Source of the DNA: Cylicocyclus nassatus
Lineage: Eukaryota > Nematoda > Chromadorea > Rhabditida > Strongylidae
Assembly: GCA_958299035.1 (NCBI GenBank)
Contig: CATQJL010000001.1
Location: forward strand, 81,717,071 to 81,781,070
DNA: 64,000 nucleotides
Direction: 5' to 3'
Made by a program: the position numbers and the translations under genes
The notes under the pieces: generated by a model
Told to the model about the DNA's origin: nothing
Seen by the model: only the letters and a program-made list of their open reading frames with translations
The model's database searches: none
Part shown: positions 55,714 to 64,000 of the stretch, one piece after another
How positions within the stretch are numbered: position 1 is the stretch's first letter
Layout: every line of letters starts with the position of its first letter

Positions 55714-56114
55714 CGGAATACACCCTCCAGATAAAAAAGAAAAAGAGAAGAGTGCCTTCTGGTTTTCCTTCTTATATATTCGGATGATGAACGCCCATTG
55801 CTCAGTGGTAGCAGAGAAAGTTCGAAGGCATTGCAGATCGTCAAGCTTAGGTGCAAACTAAATGTCGCAGAACACCCTGTAATGACAAAAAGGATCACTG
55901 AGTGACATAGGACTAACAAATCGAACATAGATAAAAACTAGAATAAGACGAAAGAGAAGTGCTAAGAACTAATGAAAACCAAAAAACACGGTAAAACATG
56001 CATTGATGAAGTTAAAGTTAGGAAAATTTAGGCAACTGAAAAGGTTGACATTATTGAAGGAACGTTACAATTTCTACAACTATCAATAATGCCAAGATTC
56101 AAAAACAATCGAAC
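55714..56114. other. No feature recognised
   Basis: Unassigned AT-rich sequence. Confidence 0.35.
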
Positions 56115-56242
56115 ATGGGCAACGATACAATTTCATCAATTAATGGAGGCGATCAGCTGAGAATTTTTGTTCGCAATGAGAAAAGGTGATGATTTTTTGG
56201 TTATTCCAATGTTTTCTTCAAGGATTTCTATGAAGGAAAGAA
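56115..56242 (+). CDS. Possible first exons of an unrecognised gene
   Basis: 56,115-56,185 reads MGNDTISSINGGDQLRIFVR then NEK, with donor AAAAG/GTGATG. After a 36-bp gap, 56,222-56,242 lies between TTCTTCAAG and GAAG/GTGAGT. The same two segments, about 80 percent identical, recur inverted at 58,325-58,205 with donors GTATGT and GTGAGT. Conservation of splice-like sites in both copies favours coding. Downstream exons, if any, lie beyond two MITEs. Confidence 0.35.
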
Positions 56243-56522
56243 GGTGAGTGTTTTTACTAGAATTACCAAATCTGTGAAAGTTTTTTTTTTCAGAATGTCA
56301 CGATAAAATGCCATATACGCAATTTGCGACACAAACCTTGTTGTTTTTCTAATCTTTTTGATTCTTTTTTGCCTTGATTGCCTTCTATAAGTGTTTTGTA
56401 ATACATTTTGATTGCTACATTGCTTTTTTTTGTATTATCGCTTTTCCAGCTCGTCTCCTCACGCTGATGGTAAGAATGTTCAATTTTTTGTTTCTTCACA
56501 ATTTTCTTCGTGCTTCTTTTTA

Positions 56523-57260
56523 TTAGGTTGAACCGAAAGTTCTGTCGCACCATATTCAAAAAAATCATAACTTCTTTCGGTCACGACGATTTTGCGCAAT
56601 TCAAATTTTCTCTGAAAGCGTAAAGCATGTAGTTTCCAAAAGCTCCCTGGAGAGTTTCCGACATGTTCAGGTGACAGAGATAAAAATGAAAGAACGAGAT
56701 CATCCGAAATTCGGAATTTTTAAGCAAGAATTCTAGAAATTCAGAAACAGTGCGATAAAATCCAGAAAAGCCATTATCCTAATTTCTCCTACATTTGATT
56801 ACTATCTGAGTCAAGTTTGTACTGATCGAGGTCTTCTTTCAGAAGTTATGATTTTTTGAAAAATAATGCCGAAAAATCAACTTCCTAAGAATTCTTAAGA
56901 AATGGTATTTTTGGCATTTTTTTTTCAAAAATTCATAACTTCTGAAAGAAGACCTCGATCAGCACAAACTAGACTCAGTTAGTAATCAAATGTAGGAGAA
57001 ATTAGGATAATGGCTTTTCTGGATTTTATCGCACTGTTTCTGAATTTCTAGAATTCTTGCTTAAAAATTCCGAATTTCGGATGATCTCGTTCTTTCATTT
57101 TTATCTCTGTCACCTGAACATGTCGGGAACTCTCCAGGGAGCTTTTGGAAACTACGTGCTTTACGCTTTCAGAGAAAATTTGAATTGCGCAAAATTGTCG
57201 TGACCGAAAGAAGTTATGATTTTTTGAAAATGGTGCGACAGAACTTTCGGTTCAACCTAA
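56523..57260. mobile_element. mariner-like palindromic MITE, TTAGGTTGAACCGAAAG ends
   Basis: TTAGGTTGAACCGAAAGTTC at both ends (inverted), TA at 56,521-56,522 and 57,261-57,262. The arms are almost perfectly complementary to the centre near 56,895, so the element is a 0.74-kb snap-back. Confidence 0.9.
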
Positions 57261-57402
57261 TATATTGGATTATGTTTTGCTTGTATATGCGTGATTACTC
57301 CATGAATAGCTATGTGCGCCATTCATGGAGTTTGCGTTCTTTAAATGCTAATTTGATACTGCTGCGCGCATAGCATTTTGTCGCGAGAGTCTGAAAGAAC
57401 TA

Positions 57403-58195
57403 TTAGGTTGTCAAGAAAATAATGTCGTTTTTTATTTACTTGCTTTAACAAAGCAACCAGAGTCAACCGAACAAAGGTTAATAGGTATTGTTCGATAGAG
57501 CAAAGCAAGCTCTACAAGATGGCGTTCATGTTCTTGCGTCAAGCTCGATCCACGTAATGTTCGAACCCAAAATCTGAAGATATCCAAATGCCCAAAAAAT
57601 CGAAAAAAATCAGATCTTCGTCCAAATAATTCCTACGGACCTCCCTCTCGCACACATCAATACTTTCGATATATGATATCCATATGTGCAGTTGCTGTAT
57701 TTTTTCCTTGACTACAAACTGAGAAAACAAAAATTTTCGTGTTTTTCTAAAAGCAATGCTGAGCCGTTCTTGCATATGTGATTCTATACTACAAGCCTAG
57801 ATAAGTATAACTATAGATTTTCAGCCCATTCCGAGCAGTAATTTTCGAGAAATATCGAATTCAGCTTTCCTCTTTTTAGTTTCAGTGCTAAAAGCAACAT
57901 TTCTCGAAAACTACCGCTCGAAATAGGCTGAAAATCTGTAGTTATACTTACCTAAACTTGTAGTATAAAATCACATATGCAAGAACGGCTCAGCATTGCT
58001 TATAGAAAAACACGAAAATTTTTGTTATCTCAGTTTGTAGTCAAGGAAAAAATACAGCAACTGCACATATGGATATCAGATATTGAAAGTATTGACATGT
58101 GCGAGTTGGAGGTCCGTAGAAATTATTTGGACGAAGATCTGATTTTTTTCGATTTTTGGGCAATAAAAAACGACATTATTTTCTTGACAACCTAA
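57403..58195. mobile_element. mariner-like palindromic MITE, TTAGGTTGTCAAGAAAAT ends
   Basis: TTAGGTTGTCAAGAAAATAA at both ends (inverted), TA at 57,401-57,402 and 58,196-58,197, arms complementary throughout (both arms can be read as MQERLSIAFRKTRKFL-like peptides, which is an arm translation, not a gene). Degraded relatives at 29,717-29,850 and 34,160-34,835. Confidence 0.9.
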
Positions 58196-58204
58196 TATCA
58201 CATA

Positions 58205-58325
58205 TTCGGTAATTATAGTCAACAACACTCACCTTTTTTTCTTCATAGCGAATTTCAAAAGAAAACACTGAAAAAACCAAAAATACATACCTTTCCTCAC
58301 TGCGAACAAAAATTCGGGTAGGCGT
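58205..58325 (-). repeat. Inverted copy of the 56.1-kb exon-like segment
   Basis: Reading the minus strand from 58,325 gives GAATTTTTGTTCGCAGTGAG, a GTATGT donor, then TTTTGAAATTCGCTATGAAG and GTGAGT, parallel to 56,158-56,275. With the two MITEs between them, the pair forms the outer arms of a 2.2-kb inverted structure. Confidence 0.65.
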
Positions 58326-60044
58326 CAGAAGTCACGATTTTTCGCGAAGGGACGTTAAGCAGTACACACCTCAGCTCCCGTCAGTACCCTTGCCGCAGTG
58401 TTACATATGGCATAGAGTCATGTATCTGCAGCCACCTCCACCCCCTACTGCGGCGCCTTCCCACTTTAGCACCGGAGAGTTTTTGTGAGGCACAAAAATT
58501 TAGACGCGGCGAGAAGCCGCCGCGCGCGGTGTGACTCCTAGGCCGAAGCCACAAAAATTCTCAGCATCGCCTCCATTGATGATGCGGCTTGCACCGCGGC
58601 TAAGCTATAATGGAGTAAGCAAATGCACTTGCGACTCTGCACCCGTGGCAATTAAGTCACAATTGAAGCAAATATTTTGTGATAAGAAAGAATAGATGCT
58701 TGCAAATTCCATAATCTGAATTTATAGTATCAAGGAGTCTTTGCAGGAAATAGCGTGCAAAAAATGGATGTATTGGAAAGTGCAAACCCAAACATTCACT
58801 AATTTAATCTGCACAGATGCGTGCCATTCTATTATCCACAACACATGGTTCCTTACCCAAAAAAGGAACTGCTTATGACTAAGTGGCAAAAAACAAAGGT
58901 TTGATCAAAAACAGCACGATTCGATAGTAATCGTAAGGCGTGTAAAAAAGAACGGTGCGCGAGCTGTAGCAAAAATCGAAGCTGAAAACACCCGAAGGCA
59001 GCAAATATGGCAATATCCGAAGTGCATGGTAATAATCAAAATAAACTAAACTTAACTGCAGTTACCTCAGCCAATTGCGTAATCGAAATCACAGCGATGC
59101 GAGGAAAGCACCAAACGCGGAATCGCTTTTCAGCACACGGCTTCACGCCTAATGTTCAAGTAGCAGCAGCAATACTTGATTTTTACTTGTCACGCTGCAA
59201 TGTTCTGCAGGGAGATGGCTGCGATTATGGCATGCAAATGGTCTCATATTGCACGCCACTTAGCTTTGCTCAATCAGTGCCCATCTTGAACACAAATGGC
59301 TCCAGATGCTCTCCAAATTTTGCCTCTGTATCGCTACACTGCTGCACATCAAATATTTATTGAAAATATGTTAGAAGAGGGTTATTAAATAATCGTGAAA
59401 GCCATGTACAGCAAAGCGCAAATGAAGTGGCGTACAATTAAATAGCTATAGCGTATTGGCATGATGTAAAAATCAAATGCAAGAAACAGATTTCAACACT
59501 TGCATGACTATTCAAAAAGTTTTTTTTGAGCGATCAGCAAACTTTTGTCTTCTCTTGTTTCCACGTCGCCAAGCTTTCTTGACATCCTAATAAATGGCTT
59601 TGCTGTGGAGCACTGAAAATTGGTATCGAAAATATTTTTTACAATACTACACTGCCACCCGCGCGTATTCTCACGCAACCCAGTCTGTAGTCTGCACTAA
59701 AACGCGGCATAATTTGAGAGCGATTACAGTGATCAAAAAAGCCGGGAAAAAAGTTTAAGATGTTATTGAGTGGGATTTCCGAGCACACATTTGCACCCGC
59801 TACTAGCTTGTGTGTCTTTATCTTATCTTGCAAAATGCAGCAAACAAAATAGAAAATTCTACACTTTCGATGATTGCAGTCGCATACCAGTCAAGTACTT
59901 GTTTTGTTTTCTCATGACTGCTTCAACTACCAAAAATAGAAGTATTCGTTAGCGCGAGTGGATACTCAAGAGCATTATCTTTGTTTCTTCTATATTCATA
60001 AAAATAACACCCATATGTTGCAAAATCTATATACATATACTAGC
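58326..60044. other. No gene recognised; one CpG-rich patch
   Basis: 58,500-58,600 is CpG-rich (GCCGCCGCGCGCGG). A 118-codon plus-strand frame at 59,007-59,363 is not supported by splice sites or recognisable sequence. Confidence 0.35.
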
Positions 60045-61130
60045 TACCGTTCCCGGTCCCGCCCCGGCTGAGAGTCCAAAATGGCCCGGCATGGTGCCTG
60101 TTTGAAACCGTCTTATGGCTTACCATTCCTTAATTTTCTTTGATGTATATTTCACTGTTCTTCTCTTCCTGCTTCAGCTCCGAGTTTGAACTGCAGCGCT
60201 CCTGTGGTATCCATGGCATATTGTCTTTCTTCTTAAACGCCTAGCTAGCTTAGTGAACCGCATCCTCCTCACCGCAAAACGTAGGATCTCCACCGCTCTT
60301 TACCATTTAATTTGAAGGAATAATTGATATGCTTTCATTTTCTTGAATCAAGTGGACAAATCAATAAATCGAAAGAAGGACCCAACGAATTGTCACGAAA
60401 AGCCTCTCTTTTGCGCCGTGTCTAATTTATATGGAAACAAAATTCAGCCTTTGGTTCACACACAAAGGAGTCTGCAAGCCAAAACATCCTAACAAACAGA
60501 GGTACAGTATTTGGGTTATATATATATATAGTTGGCTTTCCCGGTCCAGCCCGGGCCATGGTTCACCGCACTGCGAGCCCCACCCCCCCCCCCCCCGCCC
60601 GGTATGGATGACTTACCCTGGGACATCCACTTGGAAACCGCATCCTCGTGATCCTGAGGTGAAAATGAGCTTCACCGCCCTCCTTCACATGAGTATGGAA
60701 AATGCTTGATTGAACATGATAAGCCTTCAATTCCTTAGAAAAACGTAAACAAATCAATAAATCGATAGAAGGACGCAATGAATCGCCGCAAAAAGTAGCC
60801 TATCATCTGCGCAAGTGTCGAAAACATATGTGTGCAAAGTTTCAGCTGAATCGGTTGAGTGGCGCGCGTTTCTATAACGCACATACCCTCCAAACTGACA
60901 ATTTTTGAGTTTTATATATATATAGATAACTTAAACGCTGTACCTTTGCTTGCTAGGATGTTTGTAGCTTACTGACTCCTTTGTATGTGAACCAAAAAGG
61001 CTAAAATTCTCTTCCCTATAAACAAGATACGGCGCAAAGGATAGGCTACTTTTCGCGACTACTCGCTTTATCCTTCTATCGATTTATTGACTTGTACATA
61101 TACTTACATTCAAGAAAATGAAAGCTCTTT
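60045..61130. repeat. Nested inverted repeats with TATATA-tailed modules
   Basis: TAGCTACCGTTCCCGGTCCC (60,040) and TATATAGTTGGCTTTCCCGG (60,525) open two related modules. ATCAATAAATCGA.AGAAGGA occurs at about 60,360, 60,750 and, inverted, 61,075. 60,290-60,500 is the inverse of 60,955-61,130. The inner module ends in a TATATATATATA run at 60,914. This resembles a non-LTR or Helitron-like non-coding family inserted into itself. No reverse transcriptase was found. Confidence 0.55.
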
Positions 61131-61845
61131 GATTACTATCAAATCATTTTCCCAAGTAAAGTAGAAGAAAGCAGTAAAGATCATTTATATTTCGCGGCGA
61201 AGACAATGCGGTCACGAAGAGAGGCGGTCGAAAAGGAAGATAACAACTACGGGTACCACGAGCGATACAGTGCAAACCAGGAGGGAAACAGGAAGGAATT
61301 TGGAATGGGGTAACGAAAATATGAAGAGAGAGAGAGAGACAAAGTGTGAGTTCGAAGACGTTTTGATCACTATGACAGGCCATTTTACCAATGCCTGTGC
61401 TGAGGCGGGGACGCTGGCTAGTAATAAATAAACGCAGGGTTTTTAGGTATTGATCTTTCTTCTTGAGATTCATTGCTTTATCCTTCGTCCTTTGCAGCAA
61501 ACTTTGCTCAGTATTCTTAGCGCCATAATGTTGCAGCCAACAATACGAATCACGAGAAATGTCCGATCAGCAAAGCCTATAACCCAATCTGAGTTCTTGT
61601 ATCCTGGCAGTTCAAGGTGTCGCATGTTTCACTACTAACGTGTATGCGTATATCACAAGCTAAGTATTTGCATGTGCCTTCACTCCTTTAATTGGCTGCA
61701 GCTGTGATAGCTCCGGTGCCAGTTCCTTTCGCAGCTTTTTAATTACTATTTTATTATGATTTAACTCACCTTCACATAGTGATGCCGGCAAGCTATGGAG
61801 GATTTTCACGCCAGCTTTAGCCACCCGAGAGCAACATGATAGAAC
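61131..61845. other. Unassigned; possible first exon
   Basis: After TCCTTTGCAG at about 61,497 the plus strand carries an ATG reading MLQPTIRITRNVRSAKPITQ and SEFLYPGSS before TCAAG/GTGTCG, an arginine-rich start of the kind seen in mitochondrial presequences. Without further exons this stays a suggestion. Confidence 0.25.
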
Positions 61846-61915
61846 CGCCACCATTACGGTGTAGTGGTTAGTGCGATGCCCTCACAAGTTGGTGCAGGTT
61901 CAAGTCTGAATCCTT
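61846..61915 (+). repeat. tRNA-derived (SINE-like) repeat, copy 1
   Basis: GTGTAGTGGTTAGTGCG (A-box/D-loop-like) is followed at the right distance by GGTTCAAGTCTGAATCC (B-box/T-arm). The acceptor stem does not pair, and CTTTTGCGTTTTTC follows. It is closely related to the minus-strand copy at 63,728-63,803, which argues for a dispersed tRNA-derived repeat over a working tRNA. Confidence 0.55.
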
Positions 61916-62036
61916 TTGCGTTTTTCTGTTTTGCATTGTCTTAGTTGGGCATTTTTGAGGTAAATGCATGCCCTTACTCTTTGAAAATTCAACAATTCTA
62001 AGAGTCATTATTTTATGAGTGTTTCCTATATGTTCT
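61916..62036. other. Spacer before the mariner-like element
   Basis: No feature seen. Confidence 0.3.
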
Positions 62037-62038
62037 TA

Positions 62039-62810
62039 TTAGGTTGGCACATAAGTAATGCAACTTTTTATATAACTGTCTATTTGAACATAGCGCATTC
62101 ATTTTTTGGCAATATAAGGAATATGATGTAAGCTTCTAATGCACAGATTTTTGCCGAATTTTACCACCTTATGTGAGGATTACGGTAGGTTTACGGTACT
62201 ATGGGAAAAATTTTAGAATGCATCAGATCTTGTTGAAACTTGGCCTATAGGGCTTATTTGACATGCTGATCACAAAAATGAGATCCGTTTCGCATGAAAA
62301 GGCCTCGTTCGTGAGATCAAAAGTTGAATTTCATTTTAGCGACAAATGATTATGATATTCGTGTTTACCGCATAGGATTACCCTATAGTGCAAAGTTATA
62401 GCGAATTCTGACTTTTCGCAGCTTAGTTATTGACAAATTGCCTTCAAAACTTGACGCATTTGACTTGTTCAACTTCTCAAAGGCGCCCCACCTTAATTTG
62501 CGTTTAAATTTCATTTCTTTTTCACTGATTCCAATGTGCCAACTTCCAGCTACATGCTGCCTATAATTGCTTTTTCTTATGTTTGAATCAGGTTTCGTGA
62601 GGCTTCATGTTTGCCAAAAAATTGTGAAACCTCGATTTTCAGCAGTTTTCAAAAAATGCTTAGATTTTTTTGTACTAGGTTATCAAAAATCAAACGGACT
62701 GCGCAGGCTTGCGCTTACATCACGATCTACATGATGCCACAAAATGAGATTGCTACATAAAATAGGAAAAAAGTTACGGGAAAAGTTGCAAAACTTATGT
62801 GCCAACCTAA
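62039..62810. mobile_element. mariner-like MITE, TTAGGTTGGCACATAAG family, copy 2
   Basis: TTAGGTTGGCACATAAGTAA and the inverse end CTTATGTGCCAACCTAA, with TA at 62,037-62,038 and 62,811-62,812. Same internal order as 3632-4431, including the two opposed ATGATATTCGT/GACATGCTGAT motifs (62,259 and 62,352). Confidence 0.9.
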
Positions 62811-62812
62811 TA

Positions 62813-63245
62813 TATATTTCCTATGACTCACCTCTATCCGAGTAAGTGTCGGATTTGCTTAAGCAGGACATACTCAGATTTTTCCTCAGTGCTACGTCAA
62901 AAAGCATTTAGAAGGTAGATAAAAACCCATCACTTCCGATTCAGCTGAGAAACTGCTGTATTTCTTACTCAATGCAGGTTTCTGGAGCGAAATACATGCG
63001 AAAGCACTTTCAAGGCAAAAAAGCAAATAATCAGTTCTTTTGGAGGTATGACAAAGCTTGACTAAAATTTAACACTTTTGAATGTGTACCTACCTTAAAA
63101 ATTCGGAAGCTAGAAAGTGCTTCAATCAGTAAAAAATCCAGGTGGACTTATATGACCAGCCTTCAAGTCTGCTTTTTTCAAAATTTTTGATTTTTTCTTG
63201 CTCATGGCATTTTTCAGAGTGGACCAATAATTTTGTCCTGCACTG
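62813..63245. mobile_element. Right end of a Tc1/mariner-type element
   Basis: GGACCAATAATTTTGTCCTG followed by CACTG and TA (63,246-63,247) is a typical inward-read CAGTGCAGGACAAAATTATT terminus. A matching left terminus was not found, so this copy is truncated and its left limit is uncertain. Confidence 0.55.
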
Positions 63246-63727
63246 TAGTTTACCTTAGAGAGAAAACCAAAGCGACTCAAGAGCGCTCATATTACTGTTT
63301 GATGTGCTAACTCCATATATGAATTTTGTATCTCATCGTAGTGTTTTCTTGAAAGTTATGTTGACAAGGGAACGATACTCAATGTCCGTGGCCTTTTGAG
63401 ATGAGATGTATAGAGAAAGAGATGAAAATCTTCGTATTATGTGTCAGGGTAAATTTAATTTGGTTCCATTTTAGGGTTAAATTTACCTTTACGACTTTCG
63501 TGACTACGGATTGCTTTTTGTGACAAAATTTACCCTCAGAGGTAGAGTTCGTTGATGAATACGGGCTCTATCCGAGTAAAGTTACTTGAATTTTGAACAA
63601 TACATTTTGGAGCAAATAGTAGGTAATCAAATTTTCCAACGTTCCACATTTTAGAAGAGTAGAGGCATGTATTTACCTTAAGAATGCTTAACTTTGAAAA
63701 GAACTTTGAGGCAGCGCAAAACTAAAA
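63246..63727. repeat. Fragments of two MITE ends
   Basis: TTGACAAGGGAACG at 63,361 resembles the CAAGGGAATGG terminus with a TGA flank. TTCGTTGATGAATACGGG at 63,550-63,567 with AAATTTACCCT/AGGGTTAAATTTACC palindromes is a diverged end of the 13.46-14.45-kb family. Otherwise unassigned. Confidence 0.5.
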
Positions 63728-63803
63728 AACACAAAAGGACTTGAACCTCTGCATAAACTTGTGAGACTATTGCACTAACCACTACTACCGCGCACCCGGT
63801 GGT
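63728..63803 (-). repeat. tRNA-derived (SINE-like) repeat, copy 2
   Basis: Minus strand: GTAGTAGTGGTTAGTGCAAT then CAGAGGTTCAAGTCCTTTTG. Same A-box and B-box arrangement as 61,846-61,915, and the same TCACAAG loop region between them. Confidence 0.55.
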
Positions 63804-64000
63804 ATTGGCGTTCCTATCGCATTTTTCTCGAGAGGCCAAACTCGGCGCGAAAATCTTCCGTACCTTCTTTCGAAAATATGATTAGCATAAAAGGAAGTCA
63901 AATTCGAAATTAACGTTCAAGGTGAGTGTAACGCTATACACCTCTTCTCAAAGGGCCACGATCACGTCGTCCCCTTGGAAGCAGTGCCGGGCGCCGTTTG
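63804..64000. other. Window edge, no feature recognised
   Basis: Unassigned. The last bases (GTGCCGGGCGCC) resemble the GTGCCGGGCCC end of the G-rich repeat. Confidence 0.3.

Noticed and set aside
55542..55928. 128-codon minus-strand frame
   Set aside because: It crosses a TA-flanked MITE boundary and has no splice or homology support.
57539..58195. Paired MQERLSIA-like peptides at 57.5-57.8 and 58.0-58.2 kb
   Set aside because: They are the two mirrored arms of one MITE, translated from opposite strands.
59007..59363. 118-codon plus-strand frame
   Set aside because: No splice signals, no domain, and composition not convincingly coding.
61660..61854. Small minus-strand two-exon gene (RVAKAGVKILHSLPASLCE, then AAKGTGTGAITAAAN)
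   Set aside because: The splice sites are attractive but the intron would be only about 35 bp, the start overlaps the tRNA-derived repeat, and the product would be about 43 residues.

Overview
The window looks like AT-rich eukaryotic nuclear DNA, most likely from a nematode. Supporting signs are very small spliced exons, introns often of about 30-140 bp, TTTTCAG-type acceptors, divergent but recognisable eukaryotic proteins (exportin-1 and the ribosome-assembly GTPase EFL1), and a very dense load of non-autonomous transposons. There are no bacterial operons, ribosome binding sites, rRNAs or CRISPR arrays. The species cannot be named from the sequence alone.

Genes are sparse and split. The left edge holds the last three exons of an exportin-1 gene (545-950, plus strand), complete to the stop and a poly(A) signal. 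Other well-supported spliced genes are: a minus-strand gene of unknown function at 15.1-17.1 kb; a minus-strand gene at 21.8-22.8 kb; a signal-peptide-bearing cysteine-rich protein at 35.6-36.4 kb (plus strand), with a transmembrane terminal exon at 40.7-41.1 kb that may belong to the same gene; a minus-strand exon at 42.8-43.0 kb; a minus-strand membrane-protein gene at 53.0-53.4 kb; and a minus-strand gene with a clear 3' end at 54.3-55.35 kb. Between 48.4 and 50.75 kb lie a truncated EFL1 copy (minus) and a frameshifted, intron-containing exportin-1 pseudogene (plus), almost back to back. Several single exons are given at lower confidence.

Most of the rest is mobile DNA. At least six different palindromic families with TA target sites all begin TTAGG; four others begin CAG. 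There are also families with TTA target duplications (PIF/Harbinger-like), TNA duplications with CAAGGGAATGG ends, TTAA/TTGA duplications with AGGCACCGTCC ends, and one hAT-type element with a perfect 8-bp duplication. Nesting is common. A solo LTR with a 5-bp duplication interrupts a TTAA element that shares its TTAA with the next copy, a TTA-duplicating foldback sits inside a mariner-like palindrome, and a foldback with 9-bp minisatellite arms sits inside a pair of 22-bp inverted repeats.

The most striking object is a 1.8-kb block at 43.14-44.94 kb. It is a (CA)n run followed by about 206 uninterrupted copies of TACACACA, strictly alternating pyrimidine and purine throughout, and it is flanked by a palindromic 9-bp minisatellite. 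The long open frames across this block are artefacts of the repeat and are not genes.
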